This document shows, one piece after another, positions 1-10,426 of a stretch of DNA of 64,000 bases. The position numbers were made by a program, and so were the translations under genes. The stretch is from the NCBI GenBank assembly GCA_025331445.1, contig JAIWNE010000064.1, forward strand, positions 119,026 through 183,025. Direction: 5' to 3'. The notes under the pieces are model-generated. The model worked only from the letters and a program-made list of their open reading frames with translations, did not search any database and had not been told where the DNA came from. Source of the DNA: Blakeslea trispora. Its lineage: Eukaryota > Mucoromycota > Mucoromycetes > Mucorales > Choanephoraceae. Numbering within the stretch: position 1 is the first letter of the stretch; every line of letters starts with the position of its first letter.

Positions 1-429
1 TAATGGATTTGGGTCGTCTGAATCTTTTACAAAAGTATTGACAGCTAAAATAACAAGCTCGGGCTGCGTCTTTGCATAATTCATGAGATAGAGATAGACG
101 AGTTTTTTCAGTTCCAGATCTTCAGTCTGCATATTCTTCAAAACATCTGGAAACAGGCCGCTGACATCTTTGCCTACTGTCATGTTGGCAATGACCTTCT
201 TGACAGCATCCTTACGATGGTGACGGTATTCGCTGTTCAGTTCAGCTTTGAGCTCGTAGTTCTCGCCTGAAAGAAAGTAAGGGGGGTTTTTTTTTTAAAA
301 AAAAGGTTATTATATATTAAGCTCATCTCGACTCAGTTAAACTTTTGTTTTTCTTCTTCTTTTTGGGGATTATTTCATTTCACTACCTCTTTTATTGGTT
401 GTAAAAAATCGGGGTCTTCCAAGCGACAT
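1..429 (-). CDS. AP-1/AP-2 adaptor complex beta subunit (beta-adaptin), N-terminal part
   Basis: This is the large beta subunit of a clathrin adaptor complex, which links clathrin to cargo membranes at the trans-Golgi/endosome or plasma membrane. Two exons are visible, 387-429 and 1-266, separated by an intron with donor GTAGTG and a TTTCAG acceptor. Together they give 103 codons in frame, starting [13 protein letters not shown] and continuing [15 protein letters not shown]. The segments [28 protein letters not shown] and the final DSDDPNPL are hallmark beta-adaptin trunk (armadillo-like) sequence. The gene runs off the left edge, so hinge and ear are not seen. The N-terminus does not tell AP-1 from AP-2, so no symbol is given. 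The start codon is the only ATG that joins in frame to exon 2. Confidence 0.93.
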
Positions 430-819
430 AATCTTTAAAGTAAAAGGTGGATAGACTAAAGAGTTAAAACGAAAGGAAAGCACGCGAAAGGGAAACTGTG
501 AAAGAAAAAAAAAAACTTCGATCGCAGTTTAAAACTGATTGGTTTCAGTGAAAGAGAGAGAGTGTGTGTGTACTTGACAGGCAGAAAAAAATTCAACAGA
601 ATAGACTTACTTTTTAGGGTCAATCAAAATGGAAAGCTCTGAAGCTCTGAAAGTCTAACAAAAGGTAAATAGACAAGCTTAAATGAGAATGTCTATCCTG
701 AATATACTGAGAAAAAGAATTGCTTATAGTGAATCGTAATCATTCGTATTAAGAAAGAATGCATTGATGAAAATTTAAAGCACAGCTTTATTTTTATTTT
801 TTATCTCAAGTGTCAACTT
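430..819. other. Intergenic region between beta-adaptin start and lipase 3' end
   Basis: This 390-bp AT-rich interval must hold the promoter of the beta-adaptin gene (read leftward) and the 3' untranslated region of the lipase. It contains short GA and GT runs near 553-572. I see no further gene. Confidence 0.5.
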
Positions 820-2424
820 TTATACACAAACACCCATTTGAAGGCCTTCATATCTATAGGTGCATTTCGGATAGGCAAAATTAGTAAAATGAAAGAGAGA
901 AAAGATTTTTTTAGCATTACAGAAAATACATCTTAGTGTTAGTCTATTTTACCTTAAATGATCAGCAATATTGTTTGCAATTGCTGCAACAGTGTTAGAG
1001 CACAGGTTAGATTCACTTTGTGTGTTACAAACGACTACAATAAAATGAAAGGAAATTGAATACGCAAAAAAAGAAAGGTGTTGTTTCTATGAATTATTAC
1101 CAACTGCGCCGGTGGATCGTCTCCAAGCTTCTACGCCAGCATGAACGTATCCATTGACACGAGGAGGTGCTTGAGGAATAGGATCTAACCCATTGACAGA
1201 GCGCAAGACAGGTACATTGCTCTTTGCGACATAATCAACAAAGTTACTATCGCCAACACGAGGTCCGCCATAAGTATAGATCTTTAGATTACTAGAAGTG
1301 ATTCTACTTTCTTTTCCGAGAAGATCAATTCCAGCAAGTAAAGCTAAAGCACCACCAAGAGAATGGCTATAACGTTTTATAATATAATTAGAGACGATCA
1401 ACAATCTGTGCTATTATGAAATGTATGGAGTTATTACCCAGTAACCACAACTTTATATTTAGGATTAGCGTCCAACAATGACTTGATGACAGGAAGGTAA
1501 GTTCTAGAGGAATCCTTAACAGCGCTATAAAAGCCTTTTCGGAAAAGAGAGAGAGAAAGAAAGAAAGAAAGAAAAAGAAACGATGATATGAGGACTATGG
1601 CAGTTATGACTAGTCAACACAATTTACCTGAATGAGCTCTTGCTCCTTTAACATTATCAAAGCTTGTAAAGCGGTAATTGAAGTTCTAGAAATAAAAGGA
1701 AACATATGAGTACAGTGATCGACAATGAGAGTTTTGGCTGATGATCAAGATTTACCGTAACCCAATTCTGGCTTGAGACACTACCACGGAAGGATAAGTA
1801 TATTGTCTGGTCAGCAGCACTCGTCATTACAAAGCCATTGGTATCTGTTAAGGGAGTTTTGAAGACCTTGACAATCTTGCCATCAGAAACCGCCTGTCTA
1901 CAAAGAGTGCATGACCAAGTAGGAATTCTTGCTATACAATAGGCTCCAGAAGCAATCATAGCATGTTTTTTTAAGACTCTGAGTTGTTCCTGAGTAGCAG
2001 CAGAGACTGTAGAGTCTCTTCTTGGCAAAGAAGCATCAGGACTGGCGTATTGTTCAACCAGGTCCTCAAATTGATCAAAGTCTTTAAATCCAGAAAGACT
2101 GCCATAAGAACTAAACCAACTCTTCAATTGAGCAGACATGTCAATATCAAGACCAGACTGTGACCCGTTGTTCTGTTGTATCAATGATTTGAGCTTGTTC
2201 ATGGCATCTCTCTGAGTACTGTTGTGATTGTTCTGAGCTGCATCATCAAGTAATCTAACCAACGAGTTGAAAGAGCCAGCTCCTGAATCCAAGTTTTGAC
2301 CAGCAAGGATATCAGATAAACTACTTGAGGGGAGCGTGTCAGAAGTAGATGCTGCATTGACCAATCCCATGATTGGAATGCTTAAAAGAAACAAGGTACG
2401 CATTTGAGTAAAAAGATGGACCAT
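820..2424 (-). CDS. Secreted class-3 triacylglycerol lipase (Rhizopus/Rhizomucor lipase type)
   Basis: This is a predicted extracellular alpha/beta-hydrolase that cleaves triacylglycerols. Six exons (1756-2424, 1628-1685, 1438-1534, 1101-1366, 953-1034, 820-853) sum to 1206 bp, or 401 residues. The N-terminus has a hydrophobic signal peptide (MRTLFLLSIPIMGLVNA); the upstream ATG at 2424 adds seven residues, and the ATG at 2403 gives the better signal. A propeptide of roughly 100 residues follows. It ends near a Kex2-like dibasic site in LPRRDSTVS, as in Rhizopus prolipases. The nucleophile elbow is GHSLGGA, split by an intron after its first Gly codon. The acid is the Asp in VNGLDPIP and the His lies in IADHLRY. 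Paired cysteines near VVCNTQSESNLC match the family's C-terminal disulfides. No frameshift was seen. The family and the splice model are well supported; the substrate range is inferred. Confidence 0.93.
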
Positions 2425-4353
2425 TTTTTTCTTGACAATAAAAGGAAAGGCAGGTAAATGAATTAATTTAGATGAAAGAAGACAAGTTGATAGTGAAAAA
2501 AAAAGAGATGAAATACAGTGTGGTGTTCTCTTTTCTTGGGCTTTTTATATTACTGTCAGTTTTTTTTTATTAAAGACAGAAATCCTGTAGAGAATTCTGT
2601 GTAACGTGATCAAGGCAAAAAAAAGAGAGATGAATGTGATGCAATCCCTATTTCTTGCTTGTGGGAATAATGATACCCAAAGAGTGTGTTTTTCGTTTAA
2701 GAATAAAGAAGTTGTGCTATGATAGTGGGTCTGTCCAATGTCTTTCTATTTTTCATTTTGTAAAGTAGTACTAAAAAGAAGGTTGACTTCCTTCATGAAC
2801 TCAAAATATATTGCAACAAGATCGCAGCTTGTTACCAATTAAAAATTAAAGAAAGTGATACGAAAAAAGCTAAGCAGAAACAAAAAAGAAAAAAGGAGAA
2901 GACCATCGGGGTTCTTTTTTTTTTAAGAAAACAAAACAACTGTATCATAAAGGCATAGGTTGTAATTGGGGTTTGGCAGTACATTTTACAAGCGTAATTA
3001 TTTGAGATTCAGATTTTGTTTATACAGGATGACTAGAACCATTCTTTTGAGTTAGATCAGTCTGAATTGCTTTGTAAAACATCTTTCTTCTCTGGAAACT
3101 AATTATTTTTCAAGAAACAATCCAGAGTCTTTGAGAAATAATTTCATAATAGTTGATTCGGTAGTAGGACAGCAAAACTGTCAACGAAAAAACCATGAGT
3201 AACTCATTCGTAAGGGGGGGGGAGTACAATGAATGTGTGCTCAAATTCAAATTCTCCTTAAATCATGATATGCGTACAAGATCAGTGTTTGTTACAGAAA
3301 GTTATAGATTAACTGAGCCATCCAAGGAAAAGGGCGTTTTCACTATAAGTGAAATCAAGCACAAGAAGGATTCAACAGCATGATGGAATTATTGATTAAA
3401 AAAGAAACAAACCTATATAACAAAACTCTTTCTACTTATTTTTACTTTGGGATCATACCTTCGATTGCTACATCCATAACGGTTTAGCCTTGATCAATTC
3501 TATACATAAAAATATCGTGTAACTATTATTCAATTGAACAATAAAGTATGGTGGTCTTGAAGGTACTCATGTACGCTTTGTTAGCTCTAGGGCTTGTTGA
3601 TTGCACAAACAACTTTAGTGATCTTGTCTTAACTCAGCATGGTTACATTTCAATAACAGCAGTTGTGGCGGCCAAAATGCATCTCTATCCTAAACAAGTA
3701 TTCATCTGGCTTGTGCGCTAGATTTAAATTCTAATTCACAACAGCGCCTGATCAGTACCTGAAGCCCTGAGATCTAATCTATGTTTCAACCAAGTTATTC
3801 TTGTGCTGAATTTTCGATGTACTGTGCTTTTACAGCTGGTTTTCTTTAAGAGAAAGAAAAGGGTAGGGTGAAGTGAAGAGAGTCCGATTATCTTGAGCAA
3901 GAATTCCTTGTTTTAGTATAGAATGGGCAAGATGAGTCTATGTATTATTGTGCAATCATTCAATAGGCTTTTCAGAAGAACAAGATGAGTTTGTTTGTTA
4001 CTATAAGCCTGCACCTTTGTGCGCACACCAATTTGAATGAGGTTGCTTAATCGTGCTACAAGGTTCAAACATGATACAACTTGTATTCTGATTGAGAGAG
4101 GAATCAGAACTTGCTATATACCAAAACTGACTGAAGACAGAATATCAAATTCCCTTCAAACATCTTCTTGTACTTTATGGTTTGTTTAGTTTTGACATCG
4201 GTAGCATAAAATGAAAGTCTGATCTGGCTTTTAACAGAGTTAAGCATTTTCTTTAAAAAATGTCGGGGCTAGAAAAGTACATTTCATTTTTTTTAGACAA
4301 ACTTTATTAACTTTTCTTCTTCTTTTTTTTTTTATAATTTTTTATGGCTAGTC
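2425..4353. other. Intergenic region upstream of the lipase, no convincing gene
   Basis: About 1.9 kb of AT-rich sequence with frequent A and T homopolymers. It includes the lipase promoter side (2425-2700). A 62-codon open frame at 3195-3383 is not supported by motifs or splice context. I see no RNA gene or repeat here. Confidence 0.5.
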
Positions 4354-4702
4354 ATGGAAACACCTCATGAGCAACAGCAAGCAGAGTTATTGAAGCGAAT
4401 TATAACCAACATAGTAAAATCCCAAATAGAAAAACGGCAGCTATTTATTTGACTTAGATTCTTAAAACTCTTATACGTTATTTAGAGTGAATTTAATCAT
4501 TCACTTCAAAAGTTGAATCAGAAGCTTGAAGTAAGAGAAACAGAAAAATAGAGAGAACATATCAATTGCTTATTCTTATTAGTCTGTCCGTGAGACTGAT
4601 CGAAAGGTGGATGAAATTTCTCAAAAATGGACTCATTATCATAGCGCTTCTCGGCTCTATATAGATAATACAAAGCAAGATAATCACCTTAATTCTAAAT
4701 AG
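4354..4702 (+). CDS. Predicted 74-aa three-exon helical protein, function unknown
   Basis: I do not recognise this gene. Three short exons, 4354-4413, 4486-4530 and 4583-4702, join in phase 0 to give 74 residues. It begins METPHEQQQAELLKRI, has LQKLNQKLE in the middle, and ends KWTHYHSASRLYIDNTK followed by QDNHLNSK. Heptad-like spacing of hydrophobics and many charged residues suggest a helical or coiled-coil protein. The second intron has a clean GTAAGA donor and ATTAG acceptor. The first (donor GTAAAA, acceptor TTTAG) is less certain, because part of the intron could also be read as coding. The end lies 92 bp before the next gene on the same strand. It could instead be a longer gene whose first exon I have not found. 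Confidence 0.5.
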
Positions 4703-4794
4703 CGTCACGTATTATCATCCAGAAAAACATAAAAAAATAAAGACGCGACAATGAATTTTTTCGTCTTTTTTTTTTTTCAAAAAAAATTATTTAA

Positions 4795-5440
4795 ATGACA
4801 AGCAATCACATCACAATGGAAAATACAACACCAATGGATATTTCAACTGAGCTGGACGATCAAACTAAAACGCGACAAGAATGGGTAAAGCAGATGCGAC
4901 TCAAGTTTTGTATCCGTGAGGAATTTGCACAGACAAAAGACATGATTTTCGAGGATGGCACTTTGAATCAAGAGTAAAGAGCAGCCTCATACCACAAAAA
5001 AAGGCATCATGACTCATCAAAAAAGTATGATAGATACTTTAGACCACCTAAAGATGTTGTAGAGGAACAAGAGCGTAAATGGACAGAGACAGAGAGACGA
5101 TTGCTGATTCAGGGCATAAAGGAGTATGGTATCGGTCATTTTGGTGAAATTTCAAAACAACTCTTACCGAAATGGGTAAATGTCTATCACCTTCTTTCTC
5201 TTTTGAATCTAATGTATGATGTAGTCTACAAATGATTTGCGTATCAAGTGTATTCGTCTCATAGGCCGTCAAAACCTTCAACTTTACCGAGACTGGAAGG
5301 GAGATGAAGAAGATATTGCTCGAGAATACGAATTCAACAAGAAAATTGGTATAGAACATGGTGGCTGGAAACAGGGCGTATTGGTCTATGATGATGAAGG
5401 TCGAATTGAAAAAGCATTGTTGGAACATCATCAGAAATAA
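4795..5440 (+). CDS. Myb/SANT-like domain protein
   Basis: Three exons (4795-4973, 5034-5175, 5225-5440) sum to 537 bp, or 178 residues. The centre carries a SANT/Myb-like helix-turn-helix: RKWTETERRLLIQGIKEYG, then GHFGEISKQLLPKW, then a third helix with TNDLRIKCIRLIGRQN. The tryptophan spacing fits a single Myb repeat. The C-terminal part (YRDWKGDEEDIAREY, HGGWKQGVLVYDDEG) is conserved-looking but not assigned. The single-repeat arrangement suggests chromatin or DNA binding in the nucleus, but no target can be inferred. The first intron's acceptor was chosen because it is the one that keeps frame into YFRPPKDVVEEQE. The initiator could also be the Met at codon 8. Confidence 0.72.
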
Positions 5441-5591
5441 AATTATGGTTAAAATAACAATAAAATAGCACAGAAAAATAAGCCACACCCTACATTACAT
5501 TATTGATATGACATTCTATCTCTATTTTTACGCTTTCTTTTTTTTTCTCTCTTTCTCTCCTTGTTTTCAAGTGAGCTTATATACCTTAATT

Positions 5592-6101
5592 ATGTCCTCA
5601 GTCACCAACACAATACGCAAACGAAGCCTCTCAATAGAAAATGACGAAGAGCAGAGAAAAAAACGACCCCGAGAAAACGATCAACTGTTTGATGACCTAA
5701 CACACATTCTAGAACAAATTCGATCAACACCTTCTACAGGCGAAATCTCGGCTGATTTGCTTAATTCCTTTCGTGTGTTGATGTTACAGATCGAGAGCAT
5801 GTCGTTGGATCGGAGCAATACTGAGGCTAAAGATATGCGTGATCAAACAGATCGATACCTGGATGCTTGGTTTCAAGAACTGATAGTGGAGTGCTTTTCG
5901 GAGAATGAAGATGACTTGATCAGTCAAGAGGTCAATCTCACTTGCCATCAAACAAACGATGATGAGGATGATGACATTGCACTGGCACTTGCATTACAGG
6001 ATGAAGAAGACTATTGTAAAGACATCTCATCAGAAGAAATCTGTAGCAAAGTGAGAGGCGGACATGATGAAAATGAAGATGTTGAAATTGAAATTGTATA
6101 A
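5592..6101 (+). CDS. Acidic 169-aa protein with possible nuclear signal and UIM-like C-terminus
   Basis: I do not recognise this protein. The frame is open from 5508, but the ATG at 5592 (MSSVTNTIRKRSLSI) is preferred, because the upstream extension is a hydrophobic pyrimidine-tract translation. A basic cluster RKKRPREND near residue 20 could be a nuclear localisation signal. The middle is helical (LTHILEQIRS, LLNSFRVLMLQIESMSL). The C-terminal third is very acidic and holds DDDIALALALQDEED, which resembles a ubiquitin-interacting motif because of the acidic run followed by alternating Leu and Ala. It is a single exon and lies 151 bp after the Myb-like gene on the same strand. Confidence 0.6.
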   Translation: MSSVTNTIRKRSLSIENDEEQRKKRPRENDQLFDDLTHILEQIRSTPSTGEISADLLNSFRVLMLQIESMSLDRSNTEAKDMRDQTDRYLDAWFQELIVECFSENEDDLISQEVNLTCHQTNDDEDDDIALALALQDEEDYCKDISSEEICSKVRGGHDENEDVEIEIV

Positions 6102-6628
6102 AAAAATTAATATCATCATACCACCCACTTCATGCCTATGACTCTATTTACAGATATATATATGAGCGCGTACATATAAGCGTATCATATATACATTTCA
6201 ATCTATATCTTGAACAATAAGTGAAGGAGAGTGAGGATTTGTTGCGTGTATAAGATATACACTTTGTTTGGGAATGATTGGCACATTTTTTGAGAATCAA
6301 ATCGTTCGAAATGGATATTAAAATAAAACAGGTCACGCATAAGAATAGTGGCAAAATACTGAGAGGGTATTGACACTATGAGTCGCAAAAAACGTTAGTA
6401 TTTTGAGTTTGAGTTGACTGAAATGAAAACTTAAAAATTTGTTTAAAAGTGCAGTGGATGAATAAATGTGGATGTAGATAGAAGGAGCGGGTTAATTAAT
6501 ATTTTAAATAAACATTTAAAAACTTACCCTAAAAGGTACACACACGCCATCAGCGGTAAGCCTAGCTCTGTTTCGTTTTAGGAAAAGTAGCGGCAAAAAA
6601 GAGTACAATGTAGAATTGATTGCTTTTG
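6102..6628. other. Intergenic region, 3' flank of the Fanzor-like gene
   Basis: About 530 bp of AT-rich sequence downstream of two convergent genes. Short open frames here are not supported. If the neighbouring gene is a Fanzor-type element, a guide RNA and the transposon end would be expected at this 3' side. I could not identify terminal inverted repeats by eye. Confidence 0.4.
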
Positions 6629-9600
6629 TTAAAGATACGGGTTGAATACATCAAGAGTTCCTTTGCCGATCAGTCTAGATGCACCAGAGATACCAATGGC
6701 TAGGGCTGAAAGAGAGTCTCTTGGTTTGTGGGATTGTTTTGCTAAATTAAGAACACAAGCCTTGTTGCTGCATATAGAGGTACCATTGATCGTTTTCAGA
6801 CTTTCTCTTCCATCCTTCTCTACAATTCTCAATGGATGACTTATTTTTTCAAAGCAAAAAACACAGACTTGAGACGTGTTATGTTCATTGGTTATACATA
6901 CTGATGTATAAAGACTATGCTTCTTCGGCTTCCATGAACCACCTAGACGAACGTGTCCTCGAATGGACGAGCCAATACCATAGCCTCTATCACCGACGAA
7001 CATAATATGTAGTGCTTGCCGTTGTTGTTGTTGCTGGCCATACCTCCTTTCAGCTGAGCACGTTCGATCAAAAGTCTTTTCTTGTCTCATTTCATACCGC
7101 TTCTTACTTCTATTGCGAGCAGAACTGTAATAAAAATTTCTTAATGTATTCTTATGCTCTTGATACGCATTGTATGCGACTATATCACCTTCAAGAGTTG
7201 TAGCTATTTTTAGAGAGTATTGTGAGAGAACTGCCTCCGCTGCTTGTACTTCTTGACCTTCTGGGATAGCTTTTGCACGTTGCAGACTGTGTTGAAAAGC
7301 ATAACCACCGCTTCGAAAATGCAAATCCCTAGGATTGATTTTGAATGTCTTAGGAATACTTAGTAATTCTTTATCAATGGTTGATAAGTCTGATGCTGTT
7401 GCTATAAGTAAATCAGTAAGTATGTTTAAGTAATAGCAGCAGTGATAATAACTTACGATTTGTAGAAGTAGACGTTTTGTATGTATCATATAACTGGAGG
7501 TGATATCTTAATTTTCTCAAAGAAAATGGTGCTGTTTCAGAGATAGAGACAATTCCATTATCAGTCCCAGAAAACCTAACCTCGTCTTGCTTTTCTAATA
7601 TACTCCCATCAATTGTTACATTGTCAACATTCTCGAAACACTTGTATTCTTCAGATGTAATCTTTTTTGTAGACGTCTGTGCAGGCTGTTGTCTATTAGG
7701 ATTTCTCAGGAAGTAGGCGTCATACCTTAGCTTTTTAAGTTTGTTTCTTTGAATATAGATATCTTCATCAAGCTGCTTTCGATTTCTTCTCATCTGTGCT
7801 ATTTGTTCATAAAGATCTTGGTTTGACGCAAGAGCTTTGTTTGCTTCTTCTCGGAGAGTTTTGTTCAGCATCGTTTTATCTTGCGGCACCCACTGTTCCT
7901 TCAGCTCCTTGATGTTGTTTCTGAGAATAAAATCTCGTCTTGCCTTACATGCTTGTTTGAGCTTATTAGATACTTGATTTATTTCATGTTGGAGTCTGTT
8001 GACTTCAGTCTTAGAAAAATTTGTGTTGGGAGCCAGTGGTGAAGCCGGTATAGGTGCAGACGATGATGGCTGAGCTTCTTCTTGAGACTTGATCGGCTGA
8101 CATGTGTTGGCTGGTAAAGCATTATCAAGTATTTTACAAATACGAACTGTTTCTGCACCAGGAAGTATAACCATGTAGTGACCAAACGCATGCTTCCATT
8201 TATTACAAATAGCAAGTAGTTTTTTCAAATCAAAAAAAAGAACTGAACATAGCATCCTTTTGTTCAGTTGCAAGCTGTCTTGTGGTGATAACGTTTCCAT
8301 CAAAATCATGAACATTTAGCGGATTTGTTTTTGCGTTAGTTCCGCAAAAGAGACTGAAAAGAGATGGCGCATCCAAATGGAGAGCATTCAACTGGAAAGG
8401 GCTTGTCAAAGGGCAAAGAGAGGCTATTCGCTTTGTCTGTCCAATAGCACAAAAGATAGTATTTGCCATCAAGAAGAAAGGAATATTATACTGAAAAATT
8501 TTCGATGTCTTGGCAATGACATGTAGGGAGAGATTACATTGGCAATCATTATGCAGACGTCTGATTCTTTTGGACTCAAATCTGAAGTTTGTTCTGTTCA
8601 AATGGTCAGTCATGCTTCAGACAAGCTTTGTTTGCTAGGTAACTTTACTTTGAAAATGTTGTAACGTAATTTTTCCTTGAGGATTTGAATACAAAGTTGC
8701 TCTTAGAATAGCTACCAAGGCTTTTATTCTTCTTCTGGGGGTATCATTGTTGTCTCGCGTAGCATTGTCTTCCAGCTCTAGAATGCGACCTTCTGCTGCA
8801 GGAAGTTCTTCGGCAAGGTTTATGAGATCAAGTAGCTCGTTATCGTCATCATCAATAAGGTTTGATTTCTCTTGCTGTTTTAGTTTTCCTTTTGAAAATG
8901 CTGATCTCTGTTGAAACCCAAAAAAACATTAGCCTGCCATTGTATCAACTAATCCTAAACTACTTGCCTCGTTTTTCAAAATCTCTTCGTACGTATTTAT
9001 TCTAACTTGACAGCGGTCTGCTCTAGTCTTCCATTTTTCATCTTGGAAATTACTTTCTTTATATTTTTTGAGCATTGTCTCTAGCTTGTTTCTTTCTTTC
9101 TTGAACAGATTCCGTCGATGACTTCTTGAGTTATTAATCAAACTAATTGAAGAAAAAGGAATGACTGGCAGGTAGACATGATTTTGGGTTTTCTTTGTTT
9201 TTTGACGATCTTGCTTTGACTGTGAGAGATAATGCTTATACTGTTTGGTTCGCTCAGGGGCAAGGTGGATACGCAGTAAATGACTTAGTAGCTGGTTTAG
9301 TGTCTTTCTAAAACGACCAGGGCGGGTCCATATGTTTTTGAAGTTTACGAAATACATGGAGTAGGCTTTCTTCATCAAGTAGTTGTCAACAGTACATTTT
9401 TTCGTCCTCTCTAGGAGGCATTGCATCCACAAAAGCCTTGATAGTAGGGTTCATGTTTAAGGTGTCTTGTCTGGTACCTTTAGGACCAAAATAGGCACTG
9501 TGAATAATTTGAAGGTGACTCTGGTCAAAGATGTTTTTGTAAAGCTTTTCAAACAATCTAGATTCTACGCAATTTGGTGCAAGTGGAGGAGGCAGAAATT

Positions 9601-10426
9601 CCTGATTTGATGATGACCCAGAAGTTGGAAGAATGTTTGACAAAGCTTCACCTCGAGACTCTCGCAAAGATATAGCACCTGCATCATCAATAAGAAATGC
9701 ATAGTTAAGCATCAAGAGAAAAGTGCAGTACACCTTGAAACTATAACAGGAGATGTAATCAGTTACATTCTCCATCGCTTCATTCAAAGTCTTTATAAAA
9801 TGATCTTTTATGTCTGGTTTCAAGTGTTTTCGGATGATCTGTCGCATGGCCATTGTAAAGGTTTTGCGCTGTTCTTGATTAGACTGTTGTTCAACAATGG
9901 AGCCTTGAGCTTCTGCTACAGGAGTATGTGGTTCAGAGGCCGTTGGAGTAGCAAGCTGAGCTCTCATATTTTCAACAGTATTATCGAATGCGTCTTGGAC
10001 ATGGTCAACCCAGTATTGATAGTTCTTCTTTGTTGCTCTATTTCTTCTAATATATCTCTCAATAGAGCCAGCCGCAAAACCATGACTTGATTCAGCACCA
10101 GTTACTACACCCTTCTCTAGCCTTGTAGACTTAAGTAAAGTTTCTTTTAAATGACGAATATCACCATCACTATTTAATATGTTGCGTATTTTTGCCTCTA
10201 GCCTTCGTTGCATTTCATTGTGCAAAGCTTCTAAAAGCATACCATCATCCCCGCGACCTTTTCCTTTTATACGTTTTCTGCTACTCGGTCCCTCAGATTC
10301 TACTTCACCAAATGGACGTTTGCTTTGGGACACCCATCTCAAAACAGGAGGATTGTTCACGCGAGTTGACTCCGGATCATACCTAAAAGCCTGAGCCTTC
10401 CTTTTGCCTTTTCGACGACTTGGCAT
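6629..10426 (-). pseudogene. Fanzor/TnpB-like RuvC nuclease gene, frameshifted
   Basis: The reading frame starts at 10426 with a lysine/arginine-rich N-terminus (MPSRRKGKRKAQAF, SSRKRIKGKGR), a likely nuclear signal. It continues through 9397, 8950, 8907-8640, 8613-8240, 8231-7457 and 7401-6629. Intron 7402-7456 (GTAAGT...TATAG) is clear, and 8908-8949 is a likely intron. The frame changes at an A6 run (9397-9402) and at an eight-base run (8232-8239), and stops occur near 8620-8640. The C-terminal half has a possible RuvC-I strand (SGTDNGIVSISE), then FVGDRGYGIGSS, a zinc ribbon with NEHNTSQVCVFC and CSNKAC, and a RuvC-III-like KPRDSLSALAI. This order matches the C-terminus of TnpB/Fanzor RNA-guided nucleases. 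The long N-terminus is unassigned. The overall length (over 1000 codons) is more than a typical Fanzor. Confidence 0.6.

Noticed and set aside
3195..3383. 62-codon plus-strand open frame (MSNSFVRGGEYNE...)
   Set aside because: It is short, with no motif, no promoter or splice context and a run of G at the start. It is probably chance.
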